A DNA stretch of 6,317 bases from Clostridia bacterium (GCA_017530275.1 JAFXMP010000329.1:1-6317), one strand, 5' to 3'; shown: positions 1-6,317, numbered from the stretch's first letter. Made by a program: numbers and translations. Notes: a model not told the origin generated them from the letters alone.

Positions 1-602
1 GCGACATTCCGATCGCCCCCGGCTCCTCCGGCCGTCCCGACGCCGGCCAGTACGAAGTGATCGAATACAACCCTGAAAAGGCCAAGGAATTCCTGGCGGC
101 TTCCAACTATAACGGCGAGCCCTTCGTCATTGCTACCGTGTCCGGCTCCAGCGACGAAGTATCCGCCCAGATCATTCAGGGCCAGCTGATTGAAATCGGC
201 ATCAACTGCCAGGTCAACGCCATGGACGGTTCCACCTACAATGACGCGACCACCTCCGGCACCTTCAATGCCACCAACCGTTTCGGCGGCGTATCCGTGC
301 TGGATGCCGACGGGATGTACTACACCTGGAACAAAGCGAACGCCACCAAGAACGGCACTTACTTTGACGCCATGCGCTTCAGCGATGAACTGGATCAGCT
401 GATGATCGACGGCCGCAAGGGCACCGATGAGGCCGAACGTAAGGAAATCTATGCCAAGGCCTGCAACATCATCACTGAGAACGCCTGGGCCGTGACCATC
501 TTCTACGATGTGAACGCCGTGGCTTACAACAAGGATCTGACCGGCGTGGTGGCCCGTTCCCTGAACGGCCTGTACTTCTTCAACGACTGGAATTGGAATT
601 GA
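1..602 (+). CDS. ABC transporter solute-binding protein, family 5 (5'-truncated, C-terminal part)
   Basis: This is the C-terminal part of an extracellular substrate-binding protein of the SBP_bac_5 (DppA/OppA-like) family, which captures a solute outside the membrane and delivers it to the permease. The first complete codon is at base 3, and about 199 residues precede the TGA at 600-602. Full-length members usually have 500 or more residues, so the signal peptide and first lobe lie left of the window. Family-like features are the YNPEKAKEFLAASNY stretch (processed-lobe 'P-x-K-A-K-x-L-L' pattern), the segment IIQGQLIEIGINCQV, typical of 'lqqqLkkiGI', and a late helix rich in charged residues (DEAERKEIYAKACNIITENA) before a segment where the chain ends in aromatic residues. 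It precedes permease and ATPase genes in the canonical A-B-C-D-F order, which supports its role. The ligand cannot be read from this part: peptides, nickel, heme and oligosaccharides are all bound by family members. Confidence 0.93.
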   Translation, partial: DIPIAPGSSGRPDAGQYEVIEYNPEKAKEFLAASNYNGEPFVIATVSGSSDEVSAQIIQGQLIEIGINCQVNAMDGSTYNDATTSGTFNATNRFGGVSVLDADGMYYTWNKANATKNGTYFDAMRFSDELDQLMIDGRKGTDEAERKEIYAKACNIITENAWAVTIFYDVNAVAYNKDLTGVVARSLNGLYFFNDWNWN

Positions 603-605
603 CAA

Positions 606-638
606 AAGCATCACAGCAGAATCCGGAAGATGATGCTT
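606..638 (+). repeat. Perfect 8-bp inverted repeat just after the binding-protein stop codon
   Basis: AAGCATCA (606-613) pairs perfectly with TGATGCTT (631-638) across a 17-base loop. It starts four bases after the stop codon of the binding-protein gene and lies upstream of the stronger terminator-like hairpin. There is no T-run after it, so it is not itself a terminator. A stem-loop here could protect the 3' end of the binding-protein mRNA from exonucleases; this role is inference. The stem has only three G/C pairs and would be of modest stability, so chance is possible. Confidence 0.45.
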
Positions 639-659
639 GACGACAATTGAGTGAACGAG

Positions 660-696
660 GGGGCAAAATCTCCATCAGGTTTTGCCCCGCTTTTTT
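660..696 (+). terminator. Intrinsic terminator or attenuator between binding-protein and permease genes
   Basis: GGGGCAAAA (660-668) pairs perfectly with TTTTGCCCC (680-688) over an 11-base loop. After two bases (GC) comes a run of six T residues (691-696), the classic Rho-independent layout. It sits between the binding-protein stop and the first permease start, and the T-run directly abuts the permease ribosome binding site. Partial termination here would yield an abundant short transcript for the binding protein and less of the full operon transcript. No obvious promoter was found between it and the permease gene, so read-through is the likeliest source of downstream expression. Confidence 0.85.
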
Positions 697-704
697 AGAG
701 GAGG
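697..704 (+). promoter_or_regulatory. Ribosome binding site deciding the permease start at 710
   Basis: AGAGGAGG lies 5 bases before ATG 710. It immediately follows the terminator T-run and selects ATG 710 over the in-frame TTG at 647, which would lie upstream of the hairpin and encode its arms. Confidence 0.8.
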
Positions 705-709
705 TTTCT

Positions 710-1633
710 ATGGCAAAATACATCCTCAAGCGTTTGCTGCTGCTGATTCCCGTCGTGATCGGCATTACGTTTTTTATCTATCTGATCATGAGTGTGGCGC
801 CCGGCGATCCGGCCCGCCTGATCCTGGGCGAAAACGCAACGCTGGAAGAGATCGAGGCGAAACGGATCGAACTGGGGCTGGATCAGCCCCTGCTGGTTCG
901 GTACTACAATTATATGGCGGGCGTCATACGGGGCGATTTGGGCATTTCCTGGTACAGCGGCTTCGACGTGATGCAGGAGTTTCTCTCCCGCCTGCCCAAC
1001 ACCATCACCCTGGGACTTCTTTCGAATCTGATTACCATCTGCATCGGCATCCCGCTGGGGATCATAGCGGCGCAGCATCAGTACGGCCCCATCGACTACG
1101 CCACCCTGGTGATTGCCATGCTGTTTTCCTCCATGCCAGCGTTCTGGTTCGGGCTGATGGCGCAGATCTATCTGAGCATCAATCTCAAGTGGTTCCCGGC
1201 CACCGGCGCAGGGGATTTATACCACTTCGTCCTGCCGGCCATCACCCTGGCCACCGGAGGCCTGGCGGGTCAGGTGCGCCTGACCCGTACCAGTATCCTG
1301 GAGGTCAACAAGCTGGATTACGTACGCACTGCCCGCTCCAAGGGCTGCACTGAAAACCAGATCGTGATGCATCACGTGCTCCGCAACGCGCTGCTTCCCG
1401 TGATCACCTCTGTGGGCGGTCACTTTGCCACCATTCTGGGCGGCGCCATTGTGACGGAAAGCGTGTTCGCCATTCCCGGCGTGGCCTCTCTGATGATTAA
1501 TGCCGTGAAGGTCCGGGACGTGCCGGTCGTCATGGGCGTGATCGTTTTCATCTCGGTGTTTGTTGGCGTGGTCAATCTGCTGGTCGATCTGTGTTATGCG
1601 GCGGTTGATCCCCGCGTGAAACTGACCGCTTGA
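710..1633 (+). CDS. dppB: ABC transporter permease, DppB/OppB type
   Basis: This is one of the two membrane-spanning subunits of a Dpp/Opp-type importer, forming half of the translocation channel in the cytoplasmic membrane. The 307-residue product matches the usual length of about 305-340. It has an N-terminal membrane helix (about residues 9-28), then the APGDPA motif at 30-35, typical of this subunit. Next is the periplasm-side LGLDQPL...RGDLG region (about 55-78), followed by several hydrophobic helices. The cytoplasmic EAA-type coupling loop starts YVRTARSKG at 204-212, and the C-terminus has the conserved Y-x3-DPR pattern. The start at ATG 710 is chosen for its strong ribosome binding site and because residue 1 then begins the family's usual 'MxKYILKRL' N-terminus. 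It is separated from the binding-protein gene by a terminator-like hairpin, and only 16 bases separate it from the next permease gene. The symbol reflects family and gene order; the substrate is not known. Confidence 0.95.
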   Translation: MAKYILKRLLLLIPVVIGITFFIYLIMSVAPGDPARLILGENATLEEIEAKRIELGLDQPLLVRYYNYMAGVIRGDLGISWYSGFDVMQEFLSRLPNTITLGLLSNLITICIGIPLGIIAAQHQYGPIDYATLVIAMLFSSMPAFWFGLMAQIYLSINLKWFPATGAGDLYHFVLPAITLATGGLAGQVRLTRTSILEVNKLDYVRTARSKGCTENQIVMHHVLRNALLPVITSVGGHFATILGGAIVTESVFAIPGVASLMINAVKVRDVPVVMGVIVFISVFVGVVNLLVDLCYAAVDPRVKLTA

Positions 1634-1649
1634 CAAGGAGGGGAAGACG

Positions 1650-2531
1650 ATGCGTAAAGAGAAACAGAAAAAGTCCTTATCGAATAAAAGCCAGCTGGGC
1701 ATGATTGCCTTCCGCTTTTCCAAAAACAAGCTGGCCATGCTGGGCCTGACCGTCATCCTGGTGCTGATGGCGGTATGTATCGCCGCTCCGCTGTTTCTGG
1801 ATTACAGCCTGGTTTACAAGCAAAGCATGTCCGTCCGCCTGCAGGGGCCGGGCGCCCCGGGCCATATCCTGGGAACGGATCAGTTTGGCCGGGATCTGCT
1901 GGCCCGCATCATATACGGCGGCCGCATCTCCCTGCTGGCCGGTCTGGCGGTGGTGGGCATGGCGCTGGTGGTGGGCGTGATCCTGGGCGGCTGTGCCGGG
2001 TATTTCGGCGGCAAGGTGGATAACGTGATTATGCGCATTTGCGACGTATTCATGGCCGTGCCCCGCATGCTGCTGTCCATGGCCGTGGTCGCCGCGCTGG
2101 GGCAGGGAACCTTCAACATGCTCATCGCCCTGACGGTGGCCGCTTTCCCGGGCTTCGCCCGAACGGTGCGGGCCTCGATCATGACGCTGCGCAATCAGGA
2201 ATACGTGGAGGCGGCAAAATGCTGCGGCACCAGCTCCGCCCGAATCATCTTCAAGCACGTGGTGCCCAACGGCCTGGGCCCCGTGATCGTGTCGGCAACG
2301 CTGGCGCTTGGCGGCACCATCCTGGCCATCGCGTCCCTGGGTTTTCTGGGCATTGGCGTTTCCTCGCCCACGCCCGAATGGGGGACCATCCTGTCGGAAA
2401 ATCGCACGAACATTCGCTTTTATCCCTATCTGGGCTTTGTGCCAGGCTTCTTCATTGCCATTTCTGTCATGTGCCTGAACTTCGTCGGCGACGGTCTCAG
2501 AGATGCGCTTGATCCCCGTACCAAGAACTGA
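1650..2531 (+). CDS. dppC: ABC transporter permease, DppC/OppC type
   Basis: This is the second membrane subunit, expected to pair with the preceding permease to form the channel. It has 293 residues, normal for the family. A basic cytoplasmic N-terminus containing FRFSKNKLAMLG (21-32) leads into the first membrane helix at about 30-48. The hallmark LGTDQFGRDLLARI motif has GTDQFGRD at 75-82. The EAA coupling loop begins YVEAAKCCG at 185-193, where family members commonly have YVEAAR-x-x-G. The protein ends with FVGDGLRDALDPR, a conserved OppC/DppC C-terminus. An AAGGAGG-type site at 1636-1642 lies 7 bases before ATG 1650. The stop codon falls next to the start region of the first ATPase gene, implying translational coupling. 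Nothing is truncated or unusual apart from the paired cysteines at 191-192 in the coupling loop. Confidence 0.95.
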   Translation: MRKEKQKKSLSNKSQLGMIAFRFSKNKLAMLGLTVILVLMAVCIAAPLFLDYSLVYKQSMSVRLQGPGAPGHILGTDQFGRDLLARIIYGGRISLLAGLAVVGMALVVGVILGGCAGYFGGKVDNVIMRICDVFMAVPRMLLSMAVVAALGQGTFNMLIALTVAAFPGFARTVRASIMTLRNQEYVEAAKCCGTSSARIIFKHVVPNGLGPVIVSATLALGGTILAIASLGFLGIGVSSPTPEWGTILSENRTNIRFYPYLGFVPGFFIAISVMCLNFVGDGLRDALDPRTKN

Positions 2532-2533
2532 TG

Positions 2534-2540
2534 AAGGAGG
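2534..2540 (+). promoter_or_regulatory. Ribosome binding site deciding the first ATPase start at 2546
   Basis: AAGGAGG is a perfect Shine-Dalgarno match 5 bases before ATG 2546. It lies inside the five extra codons that would be added if the in-frame ATG at 2531 (overlapping the permease stop) were used. This favours 2546 as the main start. Confidence 0.8.
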
Positions 2541-2545
2541 ACGTT

Positions 2546-3529
2546 ATGGGAGAGCATCTGCTGGAAATCAAAGACCTGTATGTGCAATACAATACAGATG
2601 AAGCGACCGTATATGCGGTCAACGGCATGAACCTGACCTTGAATAAGGGCGAGGTACTGGGCATGGTGGGTGAAACTGGCGCGGGGAAATCCACCACGGC
2701 CTTGAGTATACTGCAATTGCTGCCGCCCAAGGTGGGAGAGATCACGAAGGGCAGCATCACCTATGACGGCACGGATATTCTTCGCGCGAAGCCTCAGGAG
2801 ATGCGCAGGCTGCGGGGCGCAAGAATCGCCATGATCTTCCAGGATCCCATGAGTTCCCTGAACCCAATCCTGACCATCGGCCAGCAGATCCACGAGGTAC
2901 TGGAGCTGCACTTTCCCAGCATGAGCCGGGAAGAAATGGATCAGCGGGTGGATGAGATTCTGGGACTGGTGGGCATTCAAAAGCACCGCAAGAACGAATA
3001 TCCCCATCAGTTTTCCGGCGGCATGAAGCAGCGCATCGGCATAGCTATGGCGCTGGTAGCCGAGCCCGAACTGCTGCTGGCGGACGAGCCCACCACGGCG
3101 CTGGATGTGACTATCCAGGCCCAGATCCTGCAGCTGATGAAGGAATTGCAGCAGAAGCACAACACCACCATGATCCTGATCACCCATAATCTCGGCGTGG
3201 TGGCGGAATTCTGCGAAAAGGTGTGCGTGGTCTACGGCGGCGAGATCATCGAGGAGGGGACCGTGGAGGATGTCTTTTCCCGGGAAAAGAATCATCCATA
3301 CACCCAGGGCCTGTTTGAAAGCATTCCCAAGCTGACGGGGAAGGTGGAGCGCCTGGTGCCCATTCAGGGCTTCATGGTGGACCCCACCAATCTGCCCAAG
3401 GGATGCAGCTTTGCCGACCGCTGTCCTTACGCCACGGATCGCTGCAGGGCGGAGAAGCCCGCCTTCTACCGGGAGGACACCCACGGCATCAAGTGCTTCC
3501 GATATGAGCATGCGAAAGGAGAGGCATAA
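2546..3529 (+). CDS. dppD: ABC transporter ATP-binding protein, DppD/OppD type
   Basis: This cytoplasmic ATPase is expected to pair with the next gene product to power the importer. It has 327 residues counted from ATG 2546, normal for the family. Walker A is GETGAGKST at 42-50, Q-loop glutamine Q99 lies in MIFQDP, and the canonical signature FSGGMKQR spans 156-163. Walker B is LLLADEP at 176-182, with catalytic glutamate E181, the D-loop is ALD at 185-187, and the H-loop histidine is H214. The C-terminal oligopeptide-transporter extension has HPYTQGL at 250-256 and four cysteines, C287, C293, C300 and C317. Such cysteines are reported to hold an iron-sulfur cluster in some Dpp/Opp ATPases. 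All ATPase motifs look intact. Its TAA stop overlaps the ATG of the next gene by one base (TAATG), indicating coupled translation. Confidence 0.96.
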   Translation: MGEHLLEIKDLYVQYNTDEATVYAVNGMNLTLNKGEVLGMVGETGAGKSTTALSILQLLPPKVGEITKGSITYDGTDILRAKPQEMRRLRGARIAMIFQDPMSSLNPILTIGQQIHEVLELHFPSMSREEMDQRVDEILGLVGIQKHRKNEYPHQFSGGMKQRIGIAMALVAEPELLLADEPTTALDVTIQAQILQLMKELQQKHNTTMILITHNLGVVAEFCEKVCVVYGGEIIEEGTVEDVFSREKNHPYTQGLFESIPKLTGKVERLVPIQGFMVDPTNLPKGCSFADRCPYATDRCRAEKPAFYREDTHGIKCFRYEHAKGEA

Positions 3530-4488
3530 TGGAACAGAAGGCACCATTGATTGAGACAAGGCATCTCAAGAAATATTTCAAAACGCCTCGAGGCCTGCTT
3601 CATGCGGTGGACGATGTCAATCTGCTCATCCGGGACGGGGAAACGCTGGGCGTCGTCGGGGAATCCGGCTGCGGAAAATCCACCCTGGGGCGGACCATTC
3701 TGCGCCTGCACGAAGCTACGGACGGCGAAGTGCTGTTCCGGGGGCAGAATATCCTGAAGCTGAACAAGCGGGATATGAAGCAGATGTACACGAACATCCA
3801 GATGATTTTCCAGGATCCGTTTACCTCGCTGAATCCCCGCCTTTCCATCGGGGATATCATTGCGGAGCCCATGCGGGTGGTGGGCAATGTGAAAAAAGGC
3901 GATATGCGGGAACGTGTGCTGGAGCTGATGGATCAGTGCGGCCTGCCGGAACGCTATTTCAATACCTATCCCCACGAATTGGACGGCGGACGCCGTCAGC
4001 GGGTGGGCCTAGCCCGCGCCTTGGCGCTGAACCCCAAATTCATTGTGTGCGACGAGCCCGTATCCGCCCTGGATGTATCCATCCAGGCCCAGATCATCAA
4101 CCTGCTGATGGACCTGCAGGAAAAGCAGGGACTGGCTTATATGTTTATTACCCACGATCTGTGCGTGGTGCGGCATATCAGCAATTCCATCGCCGTAATG
4201 TATCTGGGCGAGGTGGTCGAATATGCCAGCCGGGACGAGATTTTCGCCCATCAGTATCATCCCTACACCCAGGCGCTGCTTTCCGCCATTCCCACGCCGG
4301 ACCTGAGCCGCCGCAACCGGGAACGCCATCTGCTCCAGGGCGAGGTGGGCAACCCCATCGAGCCCGGCGAGCCCTGCCGGTTCGCCTCCCGGTGCCGATT
4401 TGCCACCGAGGCCTGCAAACAGCGCCAGCAATTGCGGGAGATTACCCCCGGGCATTTTGCCCGCTGCCACATGGCCAAGGCCGACTGA
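3529..4488 (+). CDS. dppF: ABC transporter ATP-binding protein, DppF/OppF type, with variant signature motif
   Basis: This is the second cytoplasmic ATPase of the importer, 319 residues, normal for DppF/OppF. It has Walker A GESGCGKST at 44-52, Q95 of the Q-loop in MIFQDP and Walker B FIVCDEP at 171-177, with catalytic glutamate E176. The SALD D-loop is at 179-182 and the H-loop is H209. The signature motif is LDGGRRQR (151-158) instead of the usual LSGGQ-R-QR, so the serine that normally contacts the ATP gamma-phosphate is an aspartate (D152, codon 3982-3984). The C-terminal extension carries HPYTQALLSAIPTPD and four cysteines, C283, C289, C296 and C313, matching the pattern in the partner ATPase. 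The start overlaps the previous stop (TAATG), with an AAAGGAG site at about 3515-3521. I recall similar DGG variants in other DppF-like proteins, so this may be a subfamily trait and not a defect. Confidence 0.95.
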   Translation: MEQKAPLIETRHLKKYFKTPRGLLHAVDDVNLLIRDGETLGVVGESGCGKSTLGRTILRLHEATDGEVLFRGQNILKLNKRDMKQMYTNIQMIFQDPFTSLNPRLSIGDIIAEPMRVVGNVKKGDMRERVLELMDQCGLPERYFNTYPHELDGGRRQRVGLARALALNPKFIVCDEPVSALDVSIQAQIINLLMDLQEKQGLAYMFITHDLCVVRHISNSIAVMYLGEVVEYASRDEIFAHQYHPYTQALLSAIPTPDLSRRNRERHLLQGEVGNPIEPGEPCRFASRCRFATEACKQRQQLREITPGHFARCHMAKAD

Positions 4489-4512
4489 CGGCAAAGGATC
4501 CGAATTCTCACG

Positions 4513-4519
4513 AAGGGAG
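4513..4519 (+). promoter_or_regulatory. Ribosome binding site of the hydrolase gene
   Basis: AAGGGAG lies 11 bases before ATG 4531, somewhat farther than at the other genes in the window. The 42-base gap between the ATPase stop and this start shows no clear terminator or promoter, so the gene probably belongs to the same transcript. Confidence 0.55.
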
Positions 4520-4530
4520 ACAGCAAAACG

Positions 4531-6317
4531 ATGCATAAATGGTATGAACAGCCCATGCGGGTCATGCAGTACAACCTGCAGGTCGCCGACACCCCCGGGA
4601 TGGATGCTGCGAAGATCGCCCGGGAAACGGAGGAGCTGGCGTGCAATGTGGTGGTCATGAACGTGGGCGGTATCTACGCATGGTATCCGTCCCAGGTTCC
4701 CTATCATCACGTGAACGAATTTCTGCCCAGGGACCGGGATCTGCTCCGGGAGCTGATTGACGCGTTTCACCAGCGGAACATCAAATTTGTCGCCCGGTTC
4801 GATTTTTCCATCACCGACGACACCACCTATCTGCAAAAGCCCCAGTGGTTTGCCCGGCATGCCGATAAATCCCCCTATTTCCAGGGAGAAAAGCGCATGG
4901 GGAATTGGTCGCTGTTCCTGTCTACCTGCGCGCTGAACGGCTACCGCAACGAGGAAGTGGCCGTGCCGGTGATGCGGGAAGCGCTGAGCAAATACGACAT
5001 CGACGGCGTGTTTTTCAATGCCCCCATGGCCTCCCCCTGCCACTGCGAAAAATGCCGGGCCAAATACAGGGAAGCCTACGGCGTACCCATGCCGGACGAT
5101 GAAATGCAGTGGGATCCCCAGTGGCTCAGCGACTGCACCAAATACAACATCGGCAACGTATACCGGGCCATCAAGGGAACCCGGGAAGAGGTGCCGATGA
5201 TCCTGTACTACATTCCCTATTCCTGGAAGGGCATCGGCTTCCACATCGATCGGGACAGCATCTATGACCGCTATCAGACGGCCGACCTGATCTGCACAGA
5301 GGCTCAGGACGTGCTGTCCCGTGGCGCGGCGGGTATCCCAAAGACCGCGCATCCGGTGCTGGCCATGAAGGCCGGCATGCGGGACGACGAAGCCTTCCGG
5401 CCCTTTGGCATCATTCATTCCTGCCCCGGCATGGACTGGCGGCACGCGGGCCTGCCCGTCGCGGAATACCTGCCCTGGATGGCCCAGGTGCCCGCGTCAG
5501 GCGGCGTGCTGTGGCATTCGGTGACGGGTTATCCCGATACCATCCACGATAAGCGCATCCTGCACGCCATCGACCAGGTGGATCATATGATCGCCCAAAC
5601 CGAAGGGGACATGGACGGCGCGAAGAACTGCTCCGAGGCGCTGGTGTGCTGGGATGGGAACGACGCCTCCTACACCCTGTGCGACGCGCTGCTGAAAAAT
5701 CACATCACCTTTGATCTGATGCAGGATTACGCGGTGTCGCCGGAGCGGATGAAGCAATACCGCCTCGTGCTGGTGCCCGACGGGCTGCTGAAAAAGCCGG
5801 ACCTGTGTGAAGCGGTGACCGCCTATGCTGCAGCGGGCGGCAAGGTGCTCGTGGAATGCTCCGATCCCGACAGCATTCTGAACATGCGGGAAGTGCTGGG
5901 TGTGCAGGCGGACATGAGCAAGGGCGAATACCTGACTGCCAGCTATATGCGCATTGAGGAAGCGGGCCGCTGCGTTACCGATGATATGGAAACCGACAAG
6001 CTGCCCCTGCGGGGCCAGGTGGTCTATTGCCATCCCGCGGCGGAGGCGCAGACCCTGTTTACGCTGATCCCGCCCTTTGCGCCCATGGACGTGGTGGGCC
6101 GCCCGCCGGAACGCGCCTCCATTCCGGTGCCCCACACGGACATTCCGCTGCTGATCCGTCACGCCTGCGGCGAAGGAGAGGTGCTCTTCCTGCCCTTCTC
6201 CCTGACGGATCTGATCCGGGATTACAAGCTGTATGATCACTATCATCTGGTGGGCCGCCTGGCGGATGCGCTGCTGGGCCGCCGGCGTCTCGAGGTCAGC
6301 GGTCCTTCCACGATCCA
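4531..6317 (+). CDS. Putative GHL6-type glycoside hydrolase with GH42-like trimerisation domain (3'-truncated)
   Basis: The frame opens at ATG 4531 and stays open to the window edge, giving 595 residues with no stop. No signal peptide is visible, so a cytoplasmic enzyme is expected. Residues about 10-350 look like a (beta/alpha)8 barrel of the 'hypothetical glycosyl hydrolase 6' (GHL6) type. Supporting motifs are the early strand/helix with NVGGIYAWYPSQV (44-56), the strand KFVARFDFS (85-93), YDIDGVFFN (155-163), the cysteine trio CHCEKC (170-175) and LICTEAQDV (253-261), whose E257 is a catalytic candidate. Residues about 368-580 resemble the class I amidotransferase-like trimerisation domain of GH42 enzymes. 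This region holds EALVCWDGNDASYTLCDALL, the strand YRLVLVPDGLL, AAGGKVLVE and GEGEVLFLPFS (547-557). Activity is not established. Fucosidase- or galactosidase-like action on an imported glycoside is a guess from fold and context. GH151 alpha-L-fucosidases are a possible related family, but I could not test membership. Confidence 0.82.
   Translation, partial: MHKWYEQPMRVMQYNLQVADTPGMDAAKIARETEELACNVVVMNVGGIYAWYPSQVPYHHVNEFLPRDRDLLRELIDAFHQRNIKFVARFDFSITDDTTYLQKPQWFARHADKSPYFQGEKRMGNWSLFLSTCALNGYRNEEVAVPVMREALSKYDIDGVFFNAPMASPCHCEKCRAKYREAYGVPMPDDEMQWDPQWLSDCTKYNIGNVYRAIKGTREEVPMILYYIPYSWKGIGFHIDRDSIYDRYQTADLICTEAQDVLSRGAAGIPKTAHPVLAMKAGMRDDEAFRPFGIIHSCPGMDWRHAGLPVAEYLPWMAQVPASGGVLWHSVTGYPDTIHDKRILHAIDQVDHMIAQTEGDMDGAKNCSEALVCWDGNDASYTLCDALLKNHITFDLMQDYAVSPERMKQYRLVLVPDGLLKKPDLCEAVTAYAAAGGKVLVECSDPDSILNMREVLGVQADMSKGEYLTASYMRIEEAGRCVTDDMETDKLPLRGQVVYCHPAAEAQTLFTLIPPFAPMDVVGRPPERASIPVPHTDIPLLIRHACGEGEVLFLPFSLTDLIRDYKLYDHYHLVGRLADALLGRRRLEVSGPSTI

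Noticed and set aside
57..59. GTG at 57 as a start codon for a short stand-alone binding protein
   Set aside because: The same frame is open leftwards to base 3 with family-consistent sequence, there is no ribosome binding site, and a 181-residue protein would lack the first lobe and signal peptide. This is an internal codon of a gene cut by the window edge.
599..604. TTGACA, a perfect -35-like hexamer, at the end of the binding-protein gene; another TTGACA at 1630-1635
   Set aside because: No TATAAT-like hexamer occurs 16-18 bases downstream of either, and both simply include the TGA stop codons.
647..709. In-frame TTG start at 647 giving a 21-residue longer first permease
   Set aside because: It would translate through the terminator hairpin, adds a non-family N-terminus, and lacks a ribosome binding site comparable to AGAGGAGG before ATG 710.
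2531..2545. ATG at 2531 overlapping the permease stop as start of the first ATPase
   Set aside because: The perfect AAGGAGG lies downstream of this ATG and is well spaced for ATG 2546. The five extra codons encode the Shine-Dalgarno itself.
4496..4507. Abutting BamHI and EcoRI sites (GGATCCGAATTC), which look like a cloning polylinker
   Set aside because: No other vector sequence is visible. The flanking genes form a sensible co-directional operon with a natural ribosome binding site, so chance is the simpler reading. Raw reads spanning the junction would settle it.
4009..5445. Long open frame on the - strand (478 codons), with others at 2426-3559 and 5497-6246
   Set aside because: They lie antisense to genes with clear family motifs, their translations show no recognisable domains, and composition (rich in H, G, Q) is typical of shadow frames in GC-rich DNA.

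Overview
The window is a GC-rich, densely packed, one-directional stretch of bacterial DNA. All six supported genes lie on the + strand. Strong AAGGAGG-type ribosome binding sites, very short or overlapping gene junctions and the protein sequences suggest a Gram-positive, clostridia-like (Bacillota) organism. This assignment is an inference from style; there is no rRNA or marker gene to settle it.

Layout: bases 1-602 are the 3' end of a gene for a family 5 extracellular solute-binding protein. Bases 603-709 are a non-coding spacer with two successive hairpin-forming inverted repeats; the second is followed by a T-run and looks like an intrinsic terminator or attenuator. Four tightly coupled genes follow for a complete Dpp/Opp-type ABC importer: two permeases (710-1633 and 1650-2531) and two ATPases (2546-3529 and 3529-4488). 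After a 42-base gap, a sixth gene starts at 4531 and runs off the right edge. It encodes a cytoplasmic TIM-barrel glycoside-hydrolase-like protein (GHL6 type) with a C-terminal GH42-like trimerisation/amidotransferase-fold domain.

How they may work together: the binding protein captures a solute outside the membrane, the permease pair and ATPase pair import it, and the last gene's enzyme would act on it inside the cell. The importer family is usually annotated as di/oligopeptide-specific, but the co-directional intracellular hydrolase makes a glycoside or oligosaccharide substrate plausible. The terminator after the binding-protein gene fits the common arrangement in which the binding protein is made in excess over the membrane complex.

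No mobile element, CRISPR array, tRNA or rRNA was seen, and no non-coding stretch exceeds about 110 bases. Most of the window is an ordinary transporter operon. The points worth a second look are the transporter-hydrolase pairing, the hairpins in the spacer, the non-canonical signature motif in the second ATPase, the cysteine clusters, and an unusual residue near the hydrolase's predicted active site.
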